DNA from: Acidovorax sp. 1608163
Lineage (GTDB): Bacteria; Pseudomonadota; Gammaproteobacteria; Burkholderiales; Burkholderiaceae_C
Length of the DNA: 64,000 nucleotides
NCBI RefSeq assembly: GCF_003669015.1
Contig: NZ_CP033069.1
Location: 3,730,501-3,794,500, forward strand
Reading direction: 5' to 3'
Program-made: the position numbers and the translations under genes
Part shown: positions 44,937 through 53,050 of the stretch, one piece after another
Numbering within the stretch: position 1 is the first letter of the stretch
Layout: every line of letters starts with the position of its first letter
The notes under the pieces: model-generated
Seen by the model: only the letters and a program-made list of their open reading frames with translations
Database searches by the model: none
What the model was told of the DNA's origin: nothing

Positions 44937-46046
44937 ATGTCGTTTCTCAAGCTCACGGATGTGACCAAGTTCTATGGCAGCACCTGCGCGGTGCAGGCCA
45001 TGAACCTCACGGTGCAAAAGGGTGAATTTGTGTCGCTGCTCGGGCCCTCGGGCTGCGGCAAGACGACCACGCTGCAGATGGTGGCGGGGTTTGAGCCCGT
45101 GACCAGCGGGCGCATTGAGCTCGATGGCAAGGACATCACCCACGCCAAGGCCAACACGCGCGGGCTGGGCATCGTGTTCCAGAGCTATGCGCTGTTCCCG
45201 CACATGACGGTGGCCGCCAACGTGAGCTTTGGGCTGGAGATGCGCAAGGTGCCCAAGGCCGAGCGGGCCGAGCGCGTGGCCCAGGCCCTGGCCCTGGTGC
45301 ACCTGGAAAAGCACGCCACGCGCTACCCCCGCGAGCTGTCTGGCGGCCAGCGCCAGCGGGTGGCCCTGGCACGTGCGCTGGTGATCGAGCCGCCCGTGCT
45401 GCTGCTGGACGAGCCCCTGTCCAACCTCGACGCCAAGCTGCGTGAGGAGATGCAGTTTGAGCTGCGGCAGATTCAGCGCAAGGTGGGCACCACCACCATC
45501 ATGGTCACGCACGACCAGAGCGAGGCCATGTCCATCAGCGACCGTGTGGTGGTGATGGAGGCCGGCCGCGCCACGCAGATCGACCACCCGCACCGCGTGT
45601 ACGAATATCCGCGCACCCGCTTTATCTCCACCTTTGTGGGCAAGGCCAACCTGCTGCTAGGCAAGGTGACCCATGCGAGCGGCACCCACACGCAGGTGGC
45701 GGTGGGCGCGCTCGTAGTGGAGGTGGACGGCGCCCGCTACCGCCCCGGCGCCGCCGTGTTGCTGAGCGTGCGGCCTGAAAAGGTGCAACTGGTGCCCTCC
45801 GTGCAGGGCCGGATGGATGGCCAGGTGTGCGAGCGCTTCTTTTTGGGCAGCCAGTGGCTGTACCGCGTGGGCACGCCCGTGGGCGACCTGATGGTGCTGG
45901 CACCCAACGACGGCCGCGCCGCGCTGGCCGAGGGTGAGCGCACGGGCGTGGACTGGCCCGACCACTGCATGCGCCTGCTGCCCGCCGATGAAACCGCCAT
46001 GGCCGAGCTGGAGGCCGAAGACACCGCCGCCGAGGTGGCGCCATGA
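44937..46046 (+). CDS. ABC transporter ATP-binding protein (PotA-type)
   Basis: The 369-residue ATPase has Walker A GPSGCGKTT, the signature LSGGQRQRVALARAL, Walker B VLLLDEPLSNLDAKLR, switch His in VTHDQSEAM, and a C-terminal TOBE domain. That is the layout of spermidine/putrescine-type (PotA) importers. ATG 44937 has GGAAAGG upstream; an open extension to 44781 is ignored. It is the first gene of a plus-strand operon and overlaps the first permease by four bases. Confidence 0.92.
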   Translation: MSFLKLTDVTKFYGSTCAVQAMNLTVQKGEFVSLLGPSGCGKTTTLQMVAGFEPVTSGRIELDGKDITHAKANTRGLGIVFQSYALFPHMTVAANVSFGLEMRKVPKAERAERVAQALALVHLEKHATRYPRELSGGQRQRVALARALVIEPPVLLLDEPLSNLDAKLREEMQFELRQIQRKVGTTTIMVTHDQSEAMSISDRVVVMEAGRATQIDHPHRVYEYPRTRFISTFVGKANLLLGKVTHASGTHTQVAVGALVVEVDGARYRPGAAVLLSVRPEKVQLVPSVQGRMDGQVCERFFLGSQWLYRVGTPVGDLMVLAPNDGRAALAEGERTGVDWPDHCMRLLPADETAMAELEAEDTAAEVAP

Positions 46047-46915
46047 GCCTGGCCACCACCTTGTTGCACAAAAAGGCCGCGCCCTGGTGGCTGTCGGGCC
46101 CGGCGCTGGTGCTGTTCATCGTGCTGTTGCTGGTGCCGTTGGCACTCACGGCCGTGCTGTCGTTCAACGCGTTCGACCCGGCCACGGGGGTGAAGGCGGG
46201 CGAGTTCACGCTGGAGCACTACGCCCATGTGTTCACCGATTCGTATTACCACACCATCTTCTGGCGCACGTTCTGGATCGCGGGGCTGGTCACTCTGATC
46301 TGCGTGTTGATTGGCGCACCCGAGGCCTACATCCTGAGCCGCATGGGCAACCCGTGGCGCTCCATCCTGCTGCTGGTGGTGCTCGCGCCCCTGCTGGTGT
46401 CGGTGGTGGTGCGGGCTTTTGGCTGGAGCATGCTGCTGGGGCCGGAGGGGCTGGTGAACGGGCTATTCGGGCTGCTGGGATTTGGCCCCGTGAAGATGCT
46501 CTACACCGAGATCGCTGTTGTGATTGCCCTGGTGCATGTGATGCTGCCCTTCATGGTGATCCCCGTGTGGACCTCGCTGCAGAAGCTGGACCCGGGTGTG
46601 GAAAACGCGGCGCTGTCTCTGCAGGCCTCGCCCTTCACCACGCTGCGGCGCATTGTGTTGCCGCAGGTGCTGCCCGGCATCCTGTCCGGCAGCCTCATCG
46701 TGTTCGGCCTGGCGGCCAGCTCGTTTGCCATTCCCGGCCTGTTGGGCGGGCGGCGGCTGAAGATGGTGGCCACGGTGGTGTACGACGAGTACCTGCACGA
46801 ACTGAACTGGCCCCTGGGCGCCGCGATTGCGCTGACGCTGCTGGTGGCCAACCTCGTGGTCATGCTGAGCTACAACCGCTTGGTTGAAGGCCGCTACAAG
46901 AAAGCGTTGGGCTGA
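46043..46915 (+). CDS. ABC transporter permease (PotB-type)
   Basis: The 290-residue inner-membrane protein has six helices and the EAA loop (ENAALSLQASPFTTLRRIVLP) that docks the ATPase. The N-terminal cytoplasmic stretch and periplasmic loop (GEFTLEHYAHVFTDS) match polyamine-type permeases. It is coupled to the ATPase gene through ATGA. Confidence 0.9.
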   Translation: MSLATTLLHKKAAPWWLSGPALVLFIVLLLVPLALTAVLSFNAFDPATGVKAGEFTLEHYAHVFTDSYYHTIFWRTFWIAGLVTLICVLIGAPEAYILSRMGNPWRSILLLVVLAPLLVSVVVRAFGWSMLLGPEGLVNGLFGLLGFGPVKMLYTEIAVVIALVHVMLPFMVIPVWTSLQKLDPGVENAALSLQASPFTTLRRIVLPQVLPGILSGSLIVFGLAASSFAIPGLLGGRRLKMVATVVYDEYLHELNWPLGAAIALTLLVANLVVMLSYNRLVEGRYKKALG

Positions 46916-46919
46916 AACT

Positions 46920-47714
46920 ATGCAGAAGAACGGACCTTTAGCCCTCGCGTTCAACGCGCTGGTCATCACCTTCATGCTCGCCCCCTTGCTGGTGGTATGC
47001 ATCGTGGCGTTCACGCCGCACAACACGCTGACGCTGCCCACCACCGAGTTCTCGCTGCGCTGGTTCAAGGCGGTGTTCGAACATTCGGACTTTGTGCAGT
47101 CGTTCTGGAACAGTCTGTGGCTGGCGCTGGCATCGGCCACGCTGGCCACAGTGCTAGCCGTGCCTGCGGGCATTGCCATCACGCGCTACGAATTTGCGGG
47201 GCGCGGCTTTTTGAATGGCTTGTTCCTCTCGCCACTGATCATTCCGCACCTGGTGCTGGGCGTGGCCCTGCTGCGCCTGTTTGCACTGCTGGGCGGCACA
47301 GGCAGCTTTGGCTGGCTGGTGTTTGCGCATGCGCTCATCGTCACGCCTTACACCCTGCGGCTGGTGGTGGCTGCGCTGGTGGGGTTTGACCGCAGTGCCG
47401 AGCATGCCGCCCTGTCGCTGGGCGCGAGCCAGGCCACGGTGTTCACGCGCATCACGCTGCCGATGATCCTGCCCGGCGTGACGGGCGGGTGGATGCTGGC
47501 CTTCATCAACAGCTTTGACGAAGTGACCATGTCGATCTTTGTCACCTCGCCCAGCACGGTGACGCTGCCGGTGCGCATGTACATGTACGCCACCGAGTCG
47601 ATCGACCCGCTGATGGCGGCGGTTTCGGCACTGATGGTGGCCCTGACGGCCTGCGCGATGGTGATTCTCGACCGGGTGTACGGCTTGGACCGCGTGCTCG
47701 TAGGGCGCAAATAA
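46920..47714 (+). CDS. ABC transporter permease (PotC-type)
   Basis: The 264-residue six-helix permease has the EAA loop EHAALSLGASQATVFTRITLP and the PotC-like TEFSLRWFKAVFEHSDF. ATG 46920 follows the previous stop by four bases; a longer frame starting inside the first permease is rejected. It forms the transport channel with the upstream permease. Confidence 0.9.
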   Translation: MQKNGPLALAFNALVITFMLAPLLVVCIVAFTPHNTLTLPTTEFSLRWFKAVFEHSDFVQSFWNSLWLALASATLATVLAVPAGIAITRYEFAGRGFLNGLFLSPLIIPHLVLGVALLRLFALLGGTGSFGWLVFAHALIVTPYTLRLVVAALVGFDRSAEHAALSLGASQATVFTRITLPMILPGVTGGWMLAFINSFDEVTMSIFVTSPSTVTLPVRMYMYATESIDPLMAAVSALMVALTACAMVILDRVYGLDRVLVGRK

Positions 47715-48026
47715 ATGGGCACGACTTCCATGACTATGAACACAGCCCTGCTCCACCGCGTGGCCGAAAAAGACCGCGCGCCCGTGCCCTTCGTGCTCGA
47801 TGGCGAACCCGCCACTGCGCTCGAAGGCGACACGGTGCTCACGGCCATCCTCACCCACCGCGCCCAATTGCGCCGCAACGAGTTCAGCCATGAGCCGCGC
47901 GCAGGCTTTTGCCTGATGGGCGCGTGCCAGGACTGCTGGGTGATGACGGCTACCGGCGAACGCCTACGGTCTTGCGCCACCTTCATCCAGACGGGCATGC
48001 AGCTGACTACCGGAGGGGCGGCATGA
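47715..48026 (+). CDS. [2Fe-2S]-binding small subunit of amine oxidase/dehydrogenase (HcnA/OoxC-like)
   Basis: The 103-residue product is a ferredoxin-fold subunit with the cluster motif CLMGACQDCW and a distal Cys in LRSCATF. Such subunits accompany two flavoproteins in hydrogen cyanide synthase, opine oxidases and D-hydroxyproline dehydrogenases. The start directly follows the permease stop. In-frame ATGs at 47730 and 47736 are alternatives. It overlaps the next gene by four bases. Confidence 0.85.
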   Translation: MGTTSMTMNTALLHRVAEKDRAPVPFVLDGEPATALEGDTVLTAILTHRAQLRRNEFSHEPRAGFCLMGACQDCWVMTATGERLRSCATFIQTGMQLTTGGAA

Positions 48027-49423
48027 CCGCCCCCACCTTGCAACCCGTGATCGTGGGCGCAGGCCCTGCGGGCATCCGCGCGGCGCAAACCCTGGTGGCG
48101 CATGGCGTGCGGCCCATGGTGATCGACGAGGCCGCGCGCGGCGGCGGGCAGATCTACCGCCGCCCGCCCGCCCACTTTGCCCGCAGCCCGCAAACGCTGT
48201 ACGGCACCGAAGCATCACGCGCCACGGCATTGCACAGCACGCTGGATGGCTTGGCCGCCCACATCGACTACCAACCCAACAGCCTGGTGTGGAACGCTCA
48301 GGGCGGCCAGCTCGATGTGCTGCATGGCCCCACACAGACCACGCGCACGGTGCCCTACGGCCAGCTCATCGTGGCCAGCGGCGCCACCGACCGCGTGCTG
48401 CCCATGCCAGGCTGGACGCTGCCTGGCGTGTACACGCTGGGGGGCGCGCAGGTGGCGCTCAAGTTCCAGGGCTGCACCATCGGCCGCAACGTGGTGCTGA
48501 TGGGCACCGGGCCGCTGCTGTATCTGGTGGCGTACCAATATGCCAAGGCGGGAGCCAAGACGGGTGCGAAGGTCGCTGCAGTGCTCGACACCGCCCACTT
48601 TGCCGACCAACTGGCCGCCCTGCCCGGCATGCTGACGCAGCCCGCCGTGCTGGCCAAAGGGATGTACTACGTGGGCTGGCTGCGCGCGCATGGCGTGGCG
48701 GTGCACACCGGCGTGCGGCCTGTCCGCATGGAGGGCGAAACACGGATCAACGCCGTGGTGTGGAGCGACGGCCAGGCCGAGCACACCGTGCCCTGCGATG
48801 CTGTGGGCTTTGGCTACGCACTGCGGTCCGAAACCCAACTGGCAGACCTGCTGGGCTGCCGCTTTGCCTGGGCGCCCATGCACCGCGCCCACCTGCCCGA
48901 GCGCGACAGCGCAGGGCGCACCAGCGTGGCAGGCGTGTACCTGGCGGGCGATGGCGCGGGCATCATGGGCGCCGATGCGGCCGAATGGGCGGGTGAGCGC
49001 GCTGCGCTGGCGCTGCTGGCCGACCATGGCGTGAAGGTGGACACTGCACGCGCGGCGGAGCTGGAACGCAAGCTCACCGGCTTGATGCCATTCCGCCAAG
49101 GGCTGGAGCGCGCCTTCCCCTTCCCCACCAACTGGGCGGCCCACGCGCCCGACGCGCTGGTGGTGTGCCGCTGCGAGAACATCACGGCCGGTGAGCTGCG
49201 CGCCTGTGCCCGCGATGCGGGCGCAGACGAGATGAACCGCCTGAAAGCCCTGACCCGCGTGGGCATGGGCCGCTGCCAAGGCCGCATGTGCGGTGTGGCC
49301 GCTGCAGAAATCCTGGCCTACGCCACAGGCAAGCCGATTGACACAGTAGGACGGCTGCGCGGACAGGCGCCGATCAAGCCCATTCCCATCCACCTGCAAG
49401 CCCAGGCGGAGGCCACCGAATGA
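48023..49423 (+). CDS. FAD/NAD(P)-binding oxidoreductase subunit with BFD-type Fe-S domain (HcnB/OoxA-like)
   Basis: The 466-residue product has an N-terminal FAD site (VIVGAGPAGIRAAQTL), a second Rossmann motif (VVLMGTGPLLYLVAYQY) and a C-terminal bacterioferredoxin-type [2Fe-2S] domain (CRCENITAGELR ... GRCQGRMCG). CGGAGGGG precedes the ATG. It is the alpha-like subunit that takes electrons from the catalytic flavoprotein. It is coupled by four-base overlaps on both sides. Confidence 0.88.
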   Translation: MTAPTLQPVIVGAGPAGIRAAQTLVAHGVRPMVIDEAARGGGQIYRRPPAHFARSPQTLYGTEASRATALHSTLDGLAAHIDYQPNSLVWNAQGGQLDVLHGPTQTTRTVPYGQLIVASGATDRVLPMPGWTLPGVYTLGGAQVALKFQGCTIGRNVVLMGTGPLLYLVAYQYAKAGAKTGAKVAAVLDTAHFADQLAALPGMLTQPAVLAKGMYYVGWLRAHGVAVHTGVRPVRMEGETRINAVVWSDGQAEHTVPCDAVGFGYALRSETQLADLLGCRFAWAPMHRAHLPERDSAGRTSVAGVYLAGDGAGIMGADAAEWAGERAALALLADHGVKVDTARAAELERKLTGLMPFRQGLERAFPFPTNWAAHAPDALVVCRCENITAGELRACARDAGADEMNRLKALTRVGMGRCQGRMCGVAAAEILAYATGKPIDTVGRLRGQAPIKPIPIHLQAQAEATE

Positions 49424-50580
49424 GCACGACCACCCGAACCATCGACACCGACGTTGCCATCGTGGGCGGCGGCATCATGGGCGCATCGGCCGCGCTGGCA
49501 CTGCGCCGCAAAGGTGTGGCCGTGGTGCTGCTGGAGCGCGACCTGTGCGGCTCGCGCTCCAGCGGCGTGAACTATGGCGGCGTGCGCCGCCAGGGCCGCC
49601 CTGTGAGTCAGCTGCCGCTGGCGCAGCGCGCACACGAGGTGTGGGCCAACCTGCCCGCGCTGATTGGCACCGATGGCGAATACCAGCGCAGCGGGCACTT
49701 CAAGATTGGCCGCAGTGAGGCGGACATGGCCGCGCTGGAAGCCTATGCCAACCTGAGCCGCGACTTCGACCTGGGCATTCAACTGATCTCCGGCGCCACG
49801 CTGCGCGAGCGCTGCCCTTGGCTGGGCGGGCGCGCCGTGGGCGGGTCGCTGTGCCCCGACGACGGCCAGGCCAACCCGCGCCTGGTGTCGCCCGCATTCG
49901 CACTGGCTGCACAGCGCGCAGGCGCGCAGATTCTGGAGCGCACACCGATGACCTCGGTGGAGCACGACGGGCAACGGTTCACCGTGCGCTCGGGCACCAC
50001 CGTGGCTGTGCGTGCGCCCGTGCTCATCAACTGCGCTGGTGCCTGGGCCGGTGCGCTGGCCGCGCAGTTTGGCGAGGCCGTGCCCATTCACTCCGGCCAC
50101 CCCGCCATGGCGGTGACCGAGCCCCTGCCCTTTTTCATGCACTGGAGCCTAGGCGTGGAAGGCGGCGGCATCTACTGCCGACAGGTGGCGCGCGGCAATC
50201 TGGTGCTGGGTGGTGGCGCTGGCGTGGCGCTGGATGCGGACCGCGCCCGCTCCGAGCGCAGTGCCATCGCGACCCTGGCGGTGCAGGCCGTAGAGCTGTT
50301 GCCCGCCCTCAAGAACGCGCACTTCATCCGTACCTGGAGCGGCACCGAAGGCTACCTGCCTGACCGCCAGCCGGTGCTGGGCAAGAGCCACACCACGCCC
50401 GGCCTGATCCATGGCTTTGGCTTTGCGGGTGCGGGCTTTCAGATTGGCCCGGGCGTGGGCGAGGTGCTGGCAGAGCTGGCACGCGATGGCCGCAGCACCA
50501 CGCCAATTGATGCCTTTGCGATTGAGCGATTTCTCCCAACGACGGTGGCTGACGTGGCCAGCACTGCCGCTGCCCACTGA
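49420..50580 (+). CDS. FAD-dependent catalytic subunit, DAO family (HcnC/OoxB-like)
   Basis: The 386-residue product begins with VAIVGGGIMGASAALAL and has the DAO-type C-terminus (GFAGAGFQIGPGVGE). In three-component oxidases this subunit oxidises the amine or imino-acid substrate. Together with the two genes before it, it forms a complete oxidase. The substrate is presumably what the flanking transporter imports: a polyamine-, opine- or hydroxyproline-like compound. Confidence 0.87.
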   Translation: MSTTTRTIDTDVAIVGGGIMGASAALALRRKGVAVVLLERDLCGSRSSGVNYGGVRRQGRPVSQLPLAQRAHEVWANLPALIGTDGEYQRSGHFKIGRSEADMAALEAYANLSRDFDLGIQLISGATLRERCPWLGGRAVGGSLCPDDGQANPRLVSPAFALAAQRAGAQILERTPMTSVEHDGQRFTVRSGTTVAVRAPVLINCAGAWAGALAAQFGEAVPIHSGHPAMAVTEPLPFFMHWSLGVEGGGIYCRQVARGNLVLGGGAGVALDADRARSERSAIATLAVQAVELLPALKNAHFIRTWSGTEGYLPDRQPVLGKSHTTPGLIHGFGFAGAGFQIGPGVGEVLAELARDGRSTTPIDAFAIERFLPTTVADVASTAAAH

Positions 50581-50630
50581 CCCCGTTTGCCACCGACAAC
50601 CCCCCCCTCCCCACCAGAAAGGAAACCACC

Positions 50631-51701
50631 ATGACCTTCTCCCCCCGCTTTACCAGCCGCACCCGCCGCGCCCTTGTGACGGCCGCTGCACTGACCGCCG
50701 TGGCCGCCGCAGGCACCGCCACCGCGCAGACGAAAACGCTGTACATCGGCATGAACGGCGGCACCATGGAGAAGGCGTACACACAGTACGTGTTCCCGGC
50801 GTTTGAAAAGCTGCACGGTGCGAAGGTGGTGGTGGTGCCAGGCACCTCGTCCGACATCCTGGCCAAGGCCCAGGCCAACAAGGACAAGCCGCAGATGCAC
50901 GTGATGTTTCTGGACGACGGCATCATGGTGCGCGCCATGGGCATGGGCCTGTGCGAGAAGCAAAAGCCCAACCCGCACCTGAACGAGATCTACCCCGCCG
51001 CCCGCTTCAAGGACGACCTGGCCAGCGGCGTGAGCCTGGGCATGACAGGCATCGCCTACAACACCAAGATGTTTGCCGAAAAGGGCTGGGCCGCGCCTAC
51101 GTCGTGGATGGACTTTGCCGACCCCAAGTACAAGGGCAAGGTGGTGTTCCAGTCCATGCCGTCGTCGTCGTTCGGGCTGCACGGCTTTTTGATGTTCAAC
51201 CGCATCCAGGGCGGCAACGACAAGAACGTGGAGCCAGGCTTCAACAACTGGGCCAAGACCATCGGCCCCAATGTGCTGGAGTACATCCCCAGCTCGGCCA
51301 AGATTTCGGAGATGGTGCAAACGGGCGAAGCGGCCCTCTTCCCGCTCACCCCCACCGGCGTGGCGGCGCTCAAGATCAAGGGCATTCCGGTGGAGTACGC
51401 CCAGCCCAAAGAAGGCTCGGTGGTGCTGCTCACGGCCCAGTGCGTGATCGCCAAAAACAGCGAGCCCGAACTGGCCCAGAAGCTGGCGGAATTTTTGCTG
51501 AGCCCCCTGGCCCAGGCCAATGTGCTGCAATTTGGCGCGCAAATTCCCACCAACCCGCAAGCGCCCGTGGTGGGTGATGGCGCCGAACAGGTGGGCAAGA
51601 TCAACCAGTGGATGAAGAACGCCGTGACGCTGGACTGGGACAGCATCAACGCCAACCGCCCCGCCTGGAACGCGCGCTGGAACAAGACCATCGAGCGCTG
51701 A
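50631..51701 (+). CDS. ABC transporter solute-binding protein (PotD/PotF-like)
   Basis: The 356-residue periplasmic protein has a signal peptide (about 1-32, ending GTATAQ) and a family-1 solute-binding fold with GMNGGTMEKAYTQYVFPAFE and a PotD-like latter half. A purine-rich site (GAAAGGAAACC) precedes the ATG. It closes the IclR-controlled operon and defines what is imported for the oxidase. Confidence 0.9.
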   Translation: MTFSPRFTSRTRRALVTAAALTAVAAAGTATAQTKTLYIGMNGGTMEKAYTQYVFPAFEKLHGAKVVVVPGTSSDILAKAQANKDKPQMHVMFLDDGIMVRAMGMGLCEKQKPNPHLNEIYPAARFKDDLASGVSLGMTGIAYNTKMFAEKGWAAPTSWMDFADPKYKGKVVFQSMPSSSFGLHGFLMFNRIQGGNDKNVEPGFNNWAKTIGPNVLEYIPSSAKISEMVQTGEAALFPLTPTGVAALKIKGIPVEYAQPKEGSVVLLTAQCVIAKNSEPELAQKLAEFLLSPLAQANVLQFGAQIPTNPQAPVVGDGAEQVGKINQWMKNAVTLDWDSINANRPAWNARWNKTIER

Positions 51702-51740
51702 CCCGCCGACGGCCGCTAAGCGCCATCGGCATCGCCATCA

Positions 51741-51760
51741 CCGGCCCTGCAAGGGCCACC
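51741..51760. terminator. Hairpin between convergent operons
   Basis: GGCCCT-GCA-AGGGCC, extendable by a few bases, lies in the 88-bp gap between the solute-binding protein and the convergent cupredoxin gene. There is no U-tract on either side, so termination is uncertain. Confidence 0.35.
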
Positions 51761-51789
51761 GGGTGGCGTACGGTGGCGAGCAACCCCCT

Positions 51790-52509
51790 TCAGTAATGCG
51801 CATGCGGCGCCGTGCCGCTGCCACCCGGCACCGCTGCAGCCGGGGATGGCGCGGGGCGGCGTGGGCGCGGCACCACGCTCAGCTGCATCGTTTCAAGCAC
51901 CGGGGCAGCCTGCACCTGCAGGCCCTTGCGGGGCAAGTCCACCAGCTGCTCGGCATGCCACACACGCAGCTGGGCGGCCCCGTCGGGCACGCTGGCAAAG
52001 CGGGCAATGCCGTCGGCATCGGTCTTCAGCGTCCAGGCCGAGTCGGTCACAAACACATGACCACGCATGGAGCCGTGCAGGTGGCAGCCCAGCAAGAACA
52101 CGCCGGGGCTGCGCAGCGCAACATCGGCTGACTGGGCAGGCTGGCCGTCTTGCTTGCCCGCCAGCCGCAGCTCAAACCCTTCATTGGCCGCAGCCCCGGT
52201 GGGCACAGGCCCGGCGGCATTGCCGCGCACATGGTGGTCCCACCGGTCCTGGTTGGTGAAGCGGATGGTGGTGCCCGGCGCCACCACCGTGAGAGCGGGC
52301 ACAAAGCGCATGCGCTCTTGTTCGATGGTGGGGCTGGCCTGCAACAGGCTGGGCGCGCTGCCGCCCGCTGCGGGGTACAGCACCACCACGGCATCGGGCA
52401 CGGGCTTGCCATCCCTGTCCAGCACCTGGACTTGAACATTTCCGGCGCTAGCGCTTGACAAACAAGCGCTAGCAGCTACAAAAAACATAGCAAAAGACAA
52501 TGATTTCAT
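51790..52509 (-). CDS. Periplasmic cupredoxin (plastocyanin-like, 'methylamine utilization'-type)
   Basis: The 239-residue exported protein has a blue-copper site: His in RWDHHVRG and the C-x2-H-x3-M-like CHLHGSM. A carboxypeptidase-regulatory-like beta domain follows the N-terminus, and a Pro/Ala-rich tail ends GTAPHAHY. The signal peptide (1-23, FAMFFVAASACLSSASAG) is encoded by a copy of the short dispersed repeat. It starts 4 bp after the globin gene stop, in one operon. An electron-transfer role is inferred; no mau genes are nearby. Confidence 0.83.
   Translation of the reverse strand: MKSLSFAMFFVAASACLSSASAGNVQVQVLDRDGKPVPDAVVVLYPAAGGSAPSLLQASPTIEQERMRFVPALTVVAPGTTIRFTNQDRWDHHVRGNAAGPVPTGAAANEGFELRLAGKQDGQPAQSADVALRSPGVFLLGCHLHGSMRGHVFVTDSAWTLKTDADGIARFASVPDGAAQLRVWHAEQLVDLPRKGLQVQAAPVLETMQLSVVPRPRRPAPSPAAAVPGGSGTAPHAHY
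52445..52497 (-). repeat. Short dispersed palindromic repeat, copy D (inside a signal-peptide coding region)
   Basis: On this strand TTTGCTATGTTTTTTGTAGC continues TGCTAGCGCTTGTTTGTCAA and GCGCTAGCGCC. That is the best palindrome of all copies. It is translated as part of the cupredoxin signal peptide. Confidence 0.75.
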
Positions 52510-52513
52510 GGTG

Positions 52514-52987
52514 TCAACGCTGGGTAAGGATGTCACGGTGCATGGGCGCCAGCAGCGCCAACAGGCGGTTTTGCTGAGCGAACGGTATGCCCTGGGCGTG
52601 CATGGCGGCTTGCAGCACTTCCACCAAGGCATTGAAGTGGCCCTTGGTGATGTCCATGTCGGCATGGGCTGATTTCATGTCAGCGCCTTCATATTGGCAA
52701 GGCCCCCCGCTGATCTGGCAGATCTGGTCTGTGAGGCTCTCTTTGAGGGCTGCGGGCTTGGTGTCCTTGAAATGCGCGCCAATGCGCGGGTCTTGGACGG
52801 CACGGTCCACAAAGTCGTCCATCAACCGGGCAATGCCAGGCTTTTCGCCCAGCGCCTGGTACAGCCCGGCGGGGGCAGGCGCAGCGGCGCGTGCCATGGC
52901 TGGTGCGGCGGGCGATTGTTGTGCGGTGGCGGGCAAGGCCAGCAGCAGGGCTGCGGCCAAAACCCAGGGGGAATGGTGGGTGTTCAT
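52514..52987 (-). CDS. Exported group 1 truncated hemoglobin
   Basis: The 157-residue product has a signal peptide (1-22, LLALPATAQQ) and a group-1 truncated globin domain: LYQALGEKPGIARLMDDFVD, then the proximal His in ITKGHFNALVEVL. A periplasmic location is unusual for this family. It lies between the DUF3034 gene and the cupredoxin gene on the same strand, so NO, O2 or electron handling in the periplasm is a reasonable guess. Confidence 0.86.
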   Translation of the reverse strand: MNTHHSPWVLAAALLLALPATAQQSPAAPAMARAAAPAPAGLYQALGEKPGIARLMDDFVDRAVQDPRIGAHFKDTKPAALKESLTDQICQISGGPCQYEGADMKSAHADMDITKGHFNALVEVLQAAMHAQGIPFAQQNRLLALLAPMHRDILTQR

Positions 52988-53050
52988 GGTGTGCTCCGAA
53001 GGTGGGGTCGCGTGGATGGCAAAGCGAGCGAAAGCGGCTAGAGAAGAGGA

